A program made the position numbers and the translations under genes. From Winogradskyella sp. (lineage in GTDB: Bacteria > Bacteroidota > Bacteroidia > Flavobacteriales > Flavobacteriaceae), in the NCBI GenBank assembly GCA_002722255.1, contig PBLD01000017.1:34918-98917 (forward strand): a DNA stretch of 64,000 nt, written 5' to 3'. Under the pieces are notes generated by a model. That model saw nothing but the letters and a program-made list of their open reading frames with translations. It did no database searches and was not told the origin of the DNA. This document shows, in pieces, positions 9,096 to 17,923 of this stretch (position 1 is the stretch's first letter; every line of letters begins with the position of its first letter).

Positions 9096-11213
9096 TCAGT
9101 CAATCAATATTTCTAAAATCTGAATCGCTGCATCACTAATTTTGGTACCTGGTCCAAAGACTGCAACTGCACCAGCATCGAATAAATATTGGTAATCTTG
9201 TTTTGGGATAACACCACCAACAATAACCATAATATCTTCTCTGCCATAGTTTTTAAGTTCCTCAATAACTTGTGGAACCAGTGTTTTGTGTCCTGCAGCT
9301 AAAGAAGATACGCCTAATATGTGCACATCATTTTCTACGGCTTGCTTAGCAGCTTCTTTTGGTGTTTGAAACAATGGGCCAATATCTACATCAAAACCAA
9401 CGTCAGCGTAACCAGTAGCTACAACTTTAGCACCTCTGTCATGACCATCTTGTCCCATTTTTGCAATCATTATACGTGGTCTACGACCATCTTGTTCTGC
9501 AAATTGGTCTGCTAGTTCTCTGGCTTTTTTAAAGCTTTCGTCGTCTTTTATTTCTTTGCTATACACTCCACTAAATGATTTTATTTGCGCTTTGTAACGT
9601 CCAAATTCAGCTTCAAGAGCGTCACTAATCTCACCAAGTGTGGCGCGTTTTCTTGCTGCATCTACTGCTAAAGCTAATAAATTTTCTTCACCAGATTTTG
9701 CAGCAGCTGTTAATTTTGCTAAAGCTTCTGTAACTGCTTTGGTGTCTCTTGTGCTTTTTATATGATTAAGGCGCTCAATTTGTTGGTTTCTAACCGTTTG
9801 GTTGTCTACTTCTAAAATGTGAAGCGGATCTTCTTCCTTCAGTTGGTATTTATTCACACCCACAATAATATCTTGACCAGAATCGATACGTGCTTGCTTA
9901 CGTGCAGCAGCTTCTTCAATGCGTAATTTCGGAATTCCGGCTTCGATAGCTTTTGTCATTCCGCCTAATTCTTCAACTTCTTCAATAAGTTTCCAGGCTT
10001 TTTCAGCAATTTCGTTGGTTAAACTTTCAACATAATAACTACCAGCCCAAGGATCTACAGTTTTGGTAATATGTGTTTCTTCTTGAAGGTATATCTGTGT
10101 ATTACGTGCAATACGTGCCGAGAAATCTGTTGGTAAAGCAATTGCTTCATCTAGTGCGTTGGTGTGCAAACTTTGTGTGCCTCCAAAAGCAGCAGCAGCA
10201 GCTTCAATACATGTTCTGGCAACATTATTAAAGGGATCTTGCTCAGTTAAACTCCAACCAGACGTTTGGCTATGTGTTCTTAAAGCCAGAGATTTTGGGT
10301 TTTTAGGGTTGAATTGCTTTACAAGTTTAGCCCAAAGCATACGTGCAGCACGCATTTTGGCAATTTCCATAAAGTGATTCATACCAATAGCCCAAAAGAA
10401 GGATAAACGCGGAACAAATGTATCGATATCCATACCTGCACCTAAGCCTTTTCTTATGTATTCTAAACCATCTGCTAAAGTATACGCTAACTCAATATCG
10501 CAAGTTGCGCCAGCTTCTTGCATATGGTAACCAGAAATACTAATGCTGTTAAAACGTGGCATATTCTGACTAGTATATTCAAAAATATCTGAAATGATTT
10601 TCATCGATGGAGTAGGTGGATAAATGTATGTGTTACGCACCATGAACTCTTTTAGAATATCATTTTGTATGGTTCCTGCTAGTTGTTCAGGTTTTACACC
10701 TTGTTCTTCTGCAGCCACAATGTAAAATGCCATAATTGGCAGAACAGCACCATTCATGGTCATAGATACCGACATTTTATCTAATGGAATTTGATCGAAG
10801 AGTATTTTCATGTCTTCAACGGAATCTATGGCAACACCAGCTTTACCAACATCGCCAACAACACGTTCGTGGTCAGAGTCGTAACCTCTGTGTGTAGCTA
10901 AATCGAAAGCAACCGAAAGTCCTTTTTGTCCTGCGGCCAAATTTCTTCTGTAGAAAGCGTTACTTTCTTCTGCGGTAGAAAAACCAGCATACTGTCTAAT
11001 AGTCCAAGGTCTGCGAACATACATGGTAGAGTATGGTCCACGTAGGTTAGGAGCAATGCCAGCTACAAAATCTAAGTGTTCTAAATCTTTTAGGTCTTCT
11101 TTTGAATAATTAGATTTTACTTTAATGTCTTCAGCGGTTGTGAAATGGCTATTAGCTCTTGGCTCTTGGCTCTTGGTTTTTAGCTTTATATGTTGAAGGT
11201 TTTTTCTGTTCAT
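9096..11213 (-). CDS. scpA: Methylmalonyl-CoA mutase, large (alpha) subunit
   Basis: This B12-dependent mutase interconverts methylmalonyl-CoA and succinyl-CoA. The 705 residues comprise a TIM-barrel substrate domain (about 45-550, with [18 protein letters not shown] and [12 protein letters not shown]) and a C-terminal cobalamin-binding domain with DGHDRG (589-594), whose His is the lower cobalt ligand. The first 38 residues are atypical: they include SQEPRA encoded by a 7-bp tandem repeat and may be a non-conserved extension. A later start is possible, but no good ATG lies between. The small-subunit gene lies 52 bp upstream in the same direction. Confidence 0.95.
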   Translation of the reverse strand: MNRKNLQHIKLKTKSQEPRANSHFTTAEDIKVKSNYSKEDLKDLEHLDFVAGIAPNLRGPYSTMYVRRPWTIRQYAGFSTAEESNAFYRRNLAAGQKGLSVAFDLATHRGYDSDHERVVGDVGKAGVAIDSVEDMKILFDQIPLDKMSVSMTMNGAVLPIMAFYIVAAEEQGVKPEQLAGTIQNDILKEFMVRNTYIYPPTPSMKIISDIFEYTSQNMPRFNSISISGYHMQEAGATCDIELAYTLADGLEYIRKGLGAGMDIDTFVPRLSFFWAIGMNHFMEIAKMRAARMLWAKLVKQFNPKNPKSLALRTHSQTSGWSLTEQDPFNNVARTCIEAAAAAFGGTQSLHTNALDEAIALPTDFSARIARNTQIYLQEETHITKTVDPWAGSYYVESLTNEIAEKAWKLIEEVEELGGMTKAIEAGIPKLRIEEAAARKQARIDSGQDIIVGVNKYQLKEEDPLHILEVDNQTVRNQQIERLNHIKSTRDTKAVTEALAKLTAAAKSGEENLLALAVDAARKRATLGEISDALEAEFGRYKAQIKSFSGVYSKEIKDDESFKKARELADQFAEQDGRRPRIMIAKMGQDGHDRGAKVVATGYADVGFDVDIGPLFQTPKEAAKQAVENDVHILGVSSLAAGHKTLVPQVIEELKNYGREDIMVIVGGVIPKQDYQYLFDAGAVAVFGPGTKISDAAIQILEILID
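11156..11176 (-). repeat. 7-bp tandem repeat at the 5' end of scpA
   Basis: Three exact tandem copies of CTCTTGG (CCAAGAG on the coding strand) lie in the codons for residues 13-19 of the mutase. A fourth, degenerate unit follows. Because 7 is not a multiple of 3, gain or loss of a unit would shift the reading frame. Confidence 0.85.
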
Positions 11214-11265
11214 AACCTTGTTTTTTTAGTAAAAATAAAACTATAGATTTTATCTATATTGAGTT

Positions 11266-12636
11266 TTATTCCTCTTTTAATCTGTTGATTTCCAAATTCT
11301 CAGATAATCTTTTCTCAATTATTGGTTCAATAAGGGTTTTTCGTTTTTCAATCTTTAAAAAAGGACTTACCTCTAAATCATTTTTCATTTTGTCAGCAGG
11401 ATTTGGATGCTTGTTGGTTCCTAAAAGGATTAGTTTTTCAGCATCAAAATCGGCTTGCTCTTTGTCAGCACTTTCTTTAATTTTTCGTTGGATTGTGCCT
11501 TCTTTTAATTGACTTAAGAATCCTCCATTTGCTTCAATATCTTTAAAAAGGGCTAAAGCTTTTTCGGCTAATTGTTCGGTTAAACTTTCAATATAATAAG
11601 CGCCATCAGCCGGATTATTAACCTTATCGAAATAGCTTTCATTTTTGAGTACTAAGAGTTGGTTGCGAGCTATGCGATCTCCAAATTCATTTGGATGATG
11701 ATACAAACTATCGTATGATAAATTGGCAATAATATCAGCACCTCCCAAAATCGCACTCATACATTCTGTTGTGGTACGTAGCATGTTTACATTGTAATCG
11801 TAAATGGTTTTGTTACGTTTGCTTGGTGTTGCAATTATTTTGCAATTAGTATTAAAACCATATTCAGTAGCAAGTGTAGTCCATAATTGCCTTAGTGCTC
11901 TAAGCTTTGCGATTTCAAAGAAGTAATTTGAGCCAACTGCTGTGTTGAAAGTTACCTCTATTGATTCTTTTATTTCATCTGATAGATTATCAAGATGATT
12001 GAGATACTCGTTGGCATGTGCTAAACTATAAGCCAATTGCTGCACAATATTGGCACCAGCATTTTGGTAAAGACTTGCATCTATTGAAAATTGATAAGAT
12101 GATTTTACAATAGTATCAAACTTTTCGTGATCGTCTTTTAAGTTTGTATACCAATTACCTGTCTTCGCCAAATGACCTATGATATCCGTATCGAAATACA
12201 CTCTTAAGCCAGAAGAAGATACAGCAGCATTTTCTCCTATAAATTTTGAAGAAAGAAACTGCATTTTAAAACGTATGCTTGTTTTAGCTAAATCTATTTG
12301 ATTCAGTATTTCTTCAATTTTTATATCTTCAGATTTAATAACAAATGTTATGTGCTCAGCGCCTCTGGAAATGGCATCTAAAGTCTTTGTATTAGCTTCG
12401 TTAGTATCTTCTACCTCAATAACTTGTGAGATTTTCCATTGCGTGGCTTTACTTGTTGAGGTTTCTGGTAAACTTTTAAATTCATCAGAATGGTAAAAAG
12501 GTTTAACATCTATCCCTTCATTGGTATGCCAAATTAAGGTGTCGTTGTAATCAGCGCCTTTAAGGTCTACTTGTATTTTTTGTTTCCAAGCTTTTGAGGA
12601 AACAGCTTCAAAATCTTTAAATAAGGATTTACTCAT
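11266..12636 (-). CDS. mutA: Methylmalonyl-CoA mutase, small (beta) subunit
   Basis: This 456-residue partner of the large subunit resembles the barrel domain of the alpha chain (SSYQFSIDASLYQNAGANIVQQL and DRIARNQLLVLKNES). It ends before a cobalamin domain, so it should be the non-catalytic subunit of the heterodimer. Bacteroidota beta subunits of this short type are normal. The start overlaps the FtsB-like gene by 8 bases, which suggests one transcript udk - ftsB-like - mutA - scpA. Confidence 0.93.
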   Translation of the reverse strand: MSKSLFKDFEAVSSKAWKQKIQVDLKGADYNDTLIWHTNEGIDVKPFYHSDEFKSLPETSTSKATQWKISQVIEVEDTNEANTKTLDAISRGAEHITFVIKSEDIKIEEILNQIDLAKTSIRFKMQFLSSKFIGENAAVSSSGLRVYFDTDIIGHLAKTGNWYTNLKDDHEKFDTIVKSSYQFSIDASLYQNAGANIVQQLAYSLAHANEYLNHLDNLSDEIKESIEVTFNTAVGSNYFFEIAKLRALRQLWTTLATEYGFNTNCKIIATPSKRNKTIYDYNVNMLRTTTECMSAILGGADIIANLSYDSLYHHPNEFGDRIARNQLLVLKNESYFDKVNNPADGAYYIESLTEQLAEKALALFKDIEANGGFLSQLKEGTIQRKIKESADKEQADFDAEKLILLGTNKHPNPADKMKNDLEVSPFLKIEKRKTLIEPIIEKRLSENLEINRLKEE

Positions 12637-12955
12637 CTTTATCTTGTTTAGCTATGCTGTCTTGGTACTCTATAATGAAAATGTCTTCATTATCTTTTTT
12701 CATATAGTAATTTTCGCGTGCAGCACGTTCAATTCCTTCTTCTGTACTCAGCTCTTTAATAGCTTTATTGTCTTTTGCAATTTCGTTTTTGTAGTGCTCT
12801 TTTTGATACTCTAGTTCTTCAATTTCAGAATTTAATTCATGGTGAAAAAACCATGAGTGCGCATCAAAAAACAGCATCCAAACAATAAATACAACCAATA
12901 CAAGAACGTAAATATTCTTGAATGGCTTTAGATATTTATTATTAAAGAATTTCAT
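12629..12955 (-). CDS. FtsB/DivIC-family septum formation initiator
   Basis: This 108-residue bitopic membrane protein has a short cytoplasmic N-terminus, one transmembrane helix (about 15-32) and a periplasmic coiled coil (about 40-75). This is the FtsB/DivIC architecture of the divisome FtsQLB subcomplex. It overlaps udk by one base upstream and mutA by 8 bases downstream. The call is made on topology plus the conserved ENYYMKKDNEDIFIIEY tail typical of the family. Confidence 0.85.
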   Translation of the reverse strand: MKFFNNKYLKPFKNIYVLVLVVFIVWMLFFDAHSWFFHHELNSEIEELEYQKEHYKNEIAKDNKAIKELSTEEGIERAARENYYMKKDNEDIFIIEYQDSIAKQDKDE

Positions 12956-13560
12956 TATAATCTTTCGTTTATAATTGTTTTAACGATATCTACGGCAACT
13001 GTGTTGTATTTGTTGTTTGGGATTATAATATCGGCATACTCCTTCATTGGCTCTATGAACTGTTGGTGCATTGGCTTTAAAGTAGTCTGATACCTCGTTA
13101 AAACTTCATCAATATCTCTCCCTCGCTCTGTAATGTCTCGTTTTAAACGACGTATTAGTCGTTCGTCAGAATCTGCGTGTACAAATATTTTGATGTCAAA
13201 CAACTCTCTAATTTCAGGATGAGATAGAATGAGAATACCTTCGACAATCATTACCTTTCTTGGTTGTGTCACAATAACATCTCCAGTGCGATTGTGCTTA
13301 ACGAATGAGTATACAGGTTGATTTACGGATTTACCTTCTTTAAGTTCTTTTAGGTGTTGTTCTAGTAGTTCAAAATCAATAGAACGAGGATGATCAAAAT
13401 TGATTTTTACACGTTCTTCAAAACTTAAATGAGATGTGTCTTTATAGTAAGAATCTTGCGATATGACGCCAACTTCTCCCTCTGGAAGTTCTTTAAGAAT
13501 TGTATTAACAACCGTGGTTTTTCCGCATCCTGTTCCGCCACCAATTCCGATTATAAGCAT
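12955..13560 (-). CDS. udk: Uridine kinase
   Basis: Udk phosphorylates uridine and cytidine with ATP or GTP in pyrimidine salvage. The 201 residues open with the P-loop GGGTGCGKTT (7-16). The QDSYYKD motif (about 35-41) supplies catalytic Asp, and RLIRRLKRDITERGRD is the lid/Arg segment. Length and motifs are canonical. It heads the short minus-strand operon running through the FtsB-like protein into the mutase genes. Confidence 0.96.
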   Translation of the reverse strand: MLIIGIGGGTGCGKTTVVNTILKELPEGEVGVISQDSYYKDTSHLSFEERVKINFDHPRSIDFELLEQHLKELKEGKSVNQPVYSFVKHNRTGDVIVTQPRKVMIVEGILILSHPEIRELFDIKIFVHADSDERLIRRLKRDITERGRDIDEVLTRYQTTLKPMHQQFIEPMKEYADIIIPNNKYNTVAVDIVKTIINERL

Positions 13561-13607
13561 TATAAATGTTTAGATTTAGTTAGTTGTGCAAAGTTAGCCA
13601 TTTAAGC

Positions 13608-14063
13608 CTAGTTTTTAATGACTTTTATCACATCTTCTGCAGTAATTATTTCACCATAATTATTACCCCAACTATTGTTTATATAATTCATAACGTCAGC
13701 AACTTCTTCATTGCTTAAACCTAAAGGCGTCATTACACTATTGTAAGTAACTCCATTTACAACAATTTCACCAGACATCCCTTTTTTTACACCTCTTATG
13801 CTTGCTTCTTGATTCTCTTTTAAATAATCTGATTGTGCTAAAGGCGGAAATGCTTTAGGTGCTCCTTTACCATTACTCATATGGCAGGTTATACACATGT
13901 CTTCGTATACTAATTTACCGCGTTCATAAGTGTCTTTTAATTGCGGATCTAAGGCTGTGTTTTTTTTATTTATTGAATAATCTGCATGATTGTTTTTCTT
14001 GTTATTAGAATTACAAGAAGTTATCAATAGTAATAAAACCAACAATCTCAAATATTTTATCAT
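13608..14063 (-). CDS. Class I c-type cytochrome lipoprotein
   Basis: This 151-residue protein has a lipoprotein signal (LLLITSC, lipidated Cys17), one heme attachment site CITCH (57-61) and a probable distal Met ligand in MTPLGLSNEEV (Met111). It overlaps the upstream sugar dehydrogenase gene by 4 bases. The likely role is electron acceptor for that periplasmic dehydrogenase; this is inferred from the gene order. Confidence 0.92.
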   Translation of the reverse strand: MIKYLRLLVLLLLITSCNSNNKKNNHADYSINKKNTALDPQLKDTYERGKLVYEDMCITCHMSNGKGAPKAFPPLAQSDYLKENQEASIRGVKKGMSGEIVVNGVTYNSVMTPLGLSNEEVADVMNYINNSWGNNYGEIITAEDVIKVIKN

Positions 14064-15160
14064 TTTCTTAATAGCTTTACAATTCCTAAATTTTCTACTC
14101 CAACATATATGTAACCATCAGGTCCTTGTTCTATAGACCTAACTCTACCTATGCCATCTAATAAACGTTCTTCTTTAATGACTTTATCATCTTTTAATGT
14201 GCATAAGTCTAAATATTGAAATTTTAATGAGCCAACTAATAGATTACCATTCCAATCACCATATTTATTGCTATTAATAAAAGCCATTCCGCTTGGTGCT
14301 ATTGAAGGGTCCCAGTAATGGAGCGGTTGTTCCATACCTTCTTTCTCGGTAATGTCTGTAAATTTTGTACCGCTGTAATTGACTCCATAACTAATAACAG
14401 GCCAACCATAGTTTTTACCTTTTTTTATAATGTTTATCTCATCACCACCTTTTGGTCCATGTTCGTGTGTCCATATTTCACCAGTTTTGGGATGTATGGT
14501 CATACCTTGTGGATTTCTGTGACCGAAAGAATAGATTGCTTTTTTGGCATTATCATGTTTGTAAAAAGGGTTATCCTTTGGTATTGAACCATCGTCATTA
14601 ATGCGATATATCTTGCCGCAGTCTCTGGTAATGTCTTGAGGGTTTTCATCACGATTTCCTCGATCGCCAATAGAGAAAAATAGATGTCCATTTTTATCAA
14701 ACTGAAGTCGAGAGCCAAAATGTTGTCCTCTTGTTGAGTTAGGTTCTGCTTTATACAGCACTTTCCAATTTGTAAGTGTCATATCACTATACTTTGCAGA
14801 AGCGATTGTTGTATTGCCACCATCTCCTTCGCCATCAGATGATGCATAAGAAAAATATATAAGATTATTGTTTTTGTAATCAGGATGAAGTGTAACATCC
14901 ATAAATCCGCCTTGACCTCTTACATATATTTCTGGCAATCCAGAGATTTCTGTTTTTTTTCCATTTTTAAAATGAATTAGTTGTCCAGCTTTTTCGGTAA
15001 TTAGTATAGCTCCATCAGGTAAAAATGTAAAACCCCATGGAATATCAAGGTCTGGAACAATAATTTCGTGAGTATTTTTGGTATTGGTAGAGTTTTTATC
15101 TTGGGCACAGGTAAGTATGCTTATTAGAATTAAACCTATAATGGGAAATCTTAATTTCAT
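14060..15160 (-). CDS. PQQ-dependent sugar dehydrogenase-type lipoprotein
   Basis: This 366-residue beta-propeller of the soluble aldose dehydrogenase (GDH/YliI) family has a signal with lipobox-like LTCA (Cys18). Its hallmark blocks include PWGFTFLPDG, GQGGFMDVTLHP, HFGSRLQFDKNG, GHRNPQGMTIHP and THEHGPKGGDEIN, which supply the PQQ and Ca2+ pocket residues. It should oxidise a sugar or aldehyde in the periplasm and pass electrons to the overlapping cytochrome c. The real substrate and the presence of PQQ cannot be read from sequence. Confidence 0.92.
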   Translation of the reverse strand: MKLRFPIIGLILISILTCAQDKNSTNTKNTHEIIVPDLDIPWGFTFLPDGAILITEKAGQLIHFKNGKKTEISGLPEIYVRGQGGFMDVTLHPDYKNNNLIYFSYASSDGEGDGGNTTIASAKYSDMTLTNWKVLYKAEPNSTRGQHFGSRLQFDKNGHLFFSIGDRGNRDENPQDITRDCGKIYRINDDGSIPKDNPFYKHDNAKKAIYSFGHRNPQGMTIHPKTGEIWTHEHGPKGGDEINIIKKGKNYGWPVISYGVNYSGTKFTDITEKEGMEQPLHYWDPSIAPSGMAFINSNKYGDWNGNLLVGSLKFQYLDLCTLKDDKVIKEERLLDGIGRVRSIEQGPDGYIYVGVENLGIVKLLRK

Positions 15161-15210
15161 AATTAAAAAACTAAAATTGAATATCAGTTTTTAAAGTTAG
15201 AAAAATGTTA

Positions 15211-15238
15211 TTGGATTATAAAAAAAACTCTATATTTG
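15211..15238 (+). promoter_or_regulatory. Promoter of tRNA-Pro
   Basis: A Bacteroidota-type promoter consists of TTG at 15211-15213 (-33), 17 nt, then TATATTTG at 15231-15238 (-7, matching TAnnTTTG). It lies 26 bp before the mature tRNA 5' end. Confidence 0.8.
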
Positions 15239-15264
15239 CAGTCCTAAAATTGATAACCAAATTT

Positions 15265-15339
15265 CGGGGTGTAGCGTAGCCCGGTTATCGCGCCGCGTTT
15301 GGGACGCGGAGGTCGCAGGTTCGAATCCTGCCACCCCGA
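15265..15339 (+). tRNA. tRNA-Pro (anticodon TGG)
   Basis: A full cloverleaf can be drawn: acceptor arms CGGGGTG (15265-15271) and CACCCCG (15332-15338), anticodon stem CCGCG/CGCGG around the loop TTTGGGA with anticodon TGG, and T arm GCAGG-TTCGAAT-CCTGC (15315-15331). The discriminator base is A and CCA is not encoded. The 3' part is the attachment site used by the adjacent island, and the gene remains intact because the island end restores the same sequence. Confidence 0.97.
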
Positions 15340-15340
15340 C
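15325..15340. repeat. attL core (island left end)
   Basis: The sequence ATCCTGCCACCCCGAC forms the 3' half of the T arm and the acceptor stem of tRNA-Pro. It recurs exactly at 44109-44124. The flanks differ on both sides of the 16 bp. Confidence 0.92.
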
Positions 15341-15363
15341 AAAAATTAATACCAACAGAAACT

Positions 15364-15397
15364 AAAACCTTGTAAATTGTATGATTTACAAGGTTTT
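15364..15397. terminator. Terminator-like hairpin after tRNA-Pro
   Basis: A perfect 14-bp stem, AAAACCTTGTAAAT (15364-15377) and ATTTACAAGGTTTT (15384-15397), surrounds a 6-nt loop and is followed by ATGGTTTTT. It lies inside the island, so it replaces the chromosomal terminator now displaced to 44134-44163. Confidence 0.8.
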
Positions 15398-15439
15398 ATG
15401 GTTTTTAGGCTATCATAAGAATTGAATTAATATGGTTTA

Positions 15440-15493
15440 ATTCGGTTAACAATTCGGTTAACAGTTAGCAAAGTAAAAAAGTGTTAACCGAAT
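15440..15493. promoter_or_regulatory. Candidate integrase arm-binding sites, left end
   Basis: The 12-mer ATTCGGTTAACA occurs twice head to tail (15440-15451, 15452-15463) and once inverted (15482-15493). All three lie between attL and the integrase gene. A fourth copy lies near attR (44039-44050). The position and clustering are what arm-type sites of lambda- or CTnDOT-like integrases look like; binding is inferred. Confidence 0.65.
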
Positions 15494-15545
15494 AGACTCT
15501 TAAACACTGTAATTGAAATAGTTGATTTGACTTTCGTCTCGATGA

Positions 15546-16823
15546 ATGTTTAACAAAAAGACGACAACTATGCAATCACAAACCACCTTTAGATTATCAT
15601 TTTGGGTAAGCGCTTCACGTAAGATTAATAATGAAGTTTCTGTTTATGCTCGAATAACTGTAAACGGTAAACGAGCAAATATCAGTTTACAACGAAAAGT
15701 AATTGTGTCTGAATGGGATTCCAGTAAAGGAAGAGCAAGAGGAAACAAACAAGAATCTCGATTACTCAATAGATATTTAGACCAGGTTAAAAATAGAATC
15801 TATGAAGCTCACGATGAACTTGTAAAAGAAAAAGCTTTTATCTGTGCTCAATCAATTAAAGCTCGTTTTCTTGGTGAGGATAACGAAGAGTATTCTTTAC
15901 TAACTTTAGTTGATTACCATAATACCCAAATGAGCGAATCTTTAAGTTATGGAACTTTAAAGAACTATTTCACTACTCAAAAATATATCAAACTATTTCT
16001 AACCAAAAAGAAAATCCAAGACATCTACTTGACCCAACTAACGTTTCGCTTTTTAGTTGACTTTGAAAAGTTCTTACGTTCCTATGTTCCGGAGGACCAC
16101 CAAAAGAAAATGGAAAATAATACAGTTATGAAGCATATTCAACGACTTCGCAAAATGGTTACATTAGCTTACAAGATGGAATGGATAGACAGAGATCCTT
16201 TTATAAAATTTAAACCAACCTATATCAAAAATGAGCGTGAGTTTTTAAGTGAAGATGAGCTACAGACTATTATTAAAAAAGAATTTGAAATTGAAAGACT
16301 GGAGCTCGTTAAGGATTTATTTGTATTTAGCTGCTATACGGGCTTGTCATATATTGATGTAATGAACCTCAACAAAGATAATATCACATTCGGTATTGAT
16401 GGTGGCAAATGGATAATCACAAATAGACAAAAAACACATAACAAAGTGAAAATCCCGTTACTTCCAATTGCTGAAGAATTGATAGAAAAATATAAAAGCC
16501 ACATCAAAACCAGAAAAATAGAAACCTTATTTCCTAATATTTCAAATCAAAAGCTCAATTCTTATTTAAAAGAAATAGCAGATTTATGCAAAATCAAAAA
16601 GAACCTAACTTTCCACATCGCTAGACACACTTTTGCAACTACAGTAACTTTAAGTAATGGGGTTCCAATAGAAACGGTATCAAAATTACTTGGTCACACG
16701 AAGATTTCGACGACTCAAATTTACGCTAGGGTTATTGAAAGAAAAGTAAGTGAAGATATTAATGCTTTAAAGATTAAAATGATTAATAAAAACAACCAAA
16801 AGGTTCATTCTAAATCAAAATAA
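15546..16823 (+). CDS. Tyrosine site-specific integrase (IntDOT-like)
   Basis: The 425 residues comprise a Bacteroidota arm-binding domain (about 10-110), a SAM-like core-binding domain (about 118-215) and a catalytic domain (about 230-405). Visible catalytic residues are Lys296 in RQKTHNK, His357 and Arg360 in HIARH, His384 in LLGH and the nucleophile Tyr393 in QIYARV. The first conserved Arg is replaced by Ser268 (CYTGLSYID), as described for IntDOT of CTnDOT. An alternative ATG lies at 15570. Its position beside the tRNA attL makes it the integrase of this island. Confidence 0.95.
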   Translation: MFNKKTTTMQSQTTFRLSFWVSASRKINNEVSVYARITVNGKRANISLQRKVIVSEWDSSKGRARGNKQESRLLNRYLDQVKNRIYEAHDELVKEKAFICAQSIKARFLGEDNEEYSLLTLVDYHNTQMSESLSYGTLKNYFTTQKYIKLFLTKKKIQDIYLTQLTFRFLVDFEKFLRSYVPEDHQKKMENNTVMKHIQRLRKMVTLAYKMEWIDRDPFIKFKPTYIKNEREFLSEDELQTIIKKEFEIERLELVKDLFVFSCYTGLSYIDVMNLNKDNITFGIDGGKWIITNRQKTHNKVKIPLLPIAEELIEKYKSHIKTRKIETLFPNISNQKLNSYLKEIADLCKIKKNLTFHIARHTFATTVTLSNGVPIETVSKLLGHTKISTTQIYARVIERKVSEDINALKIKMINKNNQKVHSKSK

Positions 16824-16835
16824 ATTAATACAGTA

Positions 16836-16850
16836 TATTTGAGTTCAAAA
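16836..16850. repeat. 15-bp direct repeat, left boundary of cargo
   Basis: TATTTGAGTTCAAAA occurs here, just after the integrase, and again at 31309-31323 over the rteC start. The pair brackets the whole AraC-to-TetR cargo. The left copy overlaps a TATATTTG -7 box (16834-16841). Confidence 0.7.
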
Positions 16851-16859
16851 CAACTCAAA

Positions 16860-17768
16860 ATGTATCCACAATCTTCAATAAAAAACCTTACAATAGATGA
16901 CTTGGTCGAAATTATTGGTGATATACCACAAGAAGAAAATGGATTACATGTTCATTTATCAAAAAATAAGTTTAAAGAAATTCCTATAGGTTATCCTTTT
17001 AGAGGAAATTCTTATGTTTTTTTATTAGTGGTTAAAGGAAGTTTAAAAATCCAATTAAATTTACTTAGGTATACTATAAAAAACTCAGAGATAATAGTTA
17101 TAAATCCACAAACGGTTACTCATATTCAAGAAATGAGCAAAAATCTTGAAATAGCAACTATTAGCTTTAATGTTGATTTTATATTGAGAAACTCAATTAA
17201 CAAAAATGATATTGATACTTTAGACTTTTTTACGGCAAATAGTATCCCCAAGTTAAAATTATCTAAGGAGGATTTAAAAACGTTTATTTCTGTTTCAAAA
17301 ATTTTAGAAAAAAATAATCGACTTGGAAAAAATAACCCATATAATAATGAGATAATAACTCATAGTTTTAACTTATTAATGTATCATTACGCTTCATTAT
17401 TAAAGATACAGTTTCCTAATCTAGAAGCAAATTTAACAAGACAGGAAAAATTAGCACTTCGTTTTTTGAAATTGTTAAATGAAAATTTTAAGCAAGAACG
17501 AACAGTTCAATTTTATGCAGATATTTTATGTTTAACACCTGGTTATTTGTCTAAGGTTTTAAAAATTATTTCAAAAAAAACAGCAAGTCAATTAATTGAT
17601 GAAGCGGTAATAATGGAGGCAAAACTACTGTTAAAAAATCAAACCTTATCAATCTCGGAAGTTGCAAACGAGCTTCAATTTAGTGACCAATCTTTCTTTG
17701 GTAAATATTTCAAAAAACACACGGGTTACTCACCCTCTAAGTTCAGAGAGATTAAGTTTAAAAGTTAA
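16860..17768 (+). CDS. AraC-family transcriptional regulator
   Basis: This 302-residue regulator has an N-terminal cupin-like sensor region (about 20-110) and a C-terminal double helix-turn-helix (about 190-300) ending in SDQSFFGKYFKKHTGYSPSKFREI, the AraC signature. I prefer ATG at 16860. The in-frame TTG at 16839 lies inside a TATATTTG promoter box, so it would not be in the mRNA. It sits directly upstream of the RND efflux operon and probably controls it; two TTTTGACCAA repeats and a 28-bp dyad lie between them. Confidence 0.9.
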   Translation: MYPQSSIKNLTIDDLVEIIGDIPQEENGLHVHLSKNKFKEIPIGYPFRGNSYVFLLVVKGSLKIQLNLLRYTIKNSEIIVINPQTVTHIQEMSKNLEIATISFNVDFILRNSINKNDIDTLDFFTANSIPKLKLSKEDLKTFISVSKILEKNNRLGKNNPYNNEIITHSFNLLMYHYASLLKIQFPNLEANLTRQEKLALRFLKLLNENFKQERTVQFYADILCLTPGYLSKVLKIISKKTASQLIDEAVIMEAKLLLKNQTLSISEVANELQFSDQSFFGKYFKKHTGYSPSKFREIKFKS

Positions 17769-17769
17769 G

Positions 17770-17903
17770 TTTTGACCAACAAACTTCCTTAATAGTGCAT
17801 TTTTTTTATTTTTTTTAATAAAAATAACTGATTTTGACCAATTTTTTCCTTTTGTAGACCTGTTGTAATTATATCAATAATAGGACTTTTGTAACCTATT
17901 ATT
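17770..17903 (+). promoter_or_regulatory. Regulatory region of the efflux operon
   Basis: TTTTGACCAA followed 4-5 nt later by TTCCTT occurs at 17770 and again at 17832. The copies are 62 bp apart, close to six helical turns, as expected for AraC-type direct-repeat sites. A perfect dyad AATAATAGG-N10-CCTATTATT spans 17876-17903, ending 20 bp before the adaptor gene start. Regulator assignment is inference. Confidence 0.6.
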
Positions 17904-17923
17904 ATAAAATTATAGCAATAAAT

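Noticed and set aside
16839..16859. TTG start for the AraC regulator giving seven extra residues
   Set aside because: The TTG is part of a TATATTTG -7 promoter box and of the 15-bp repeat; ATG at 16860 is a normal start.
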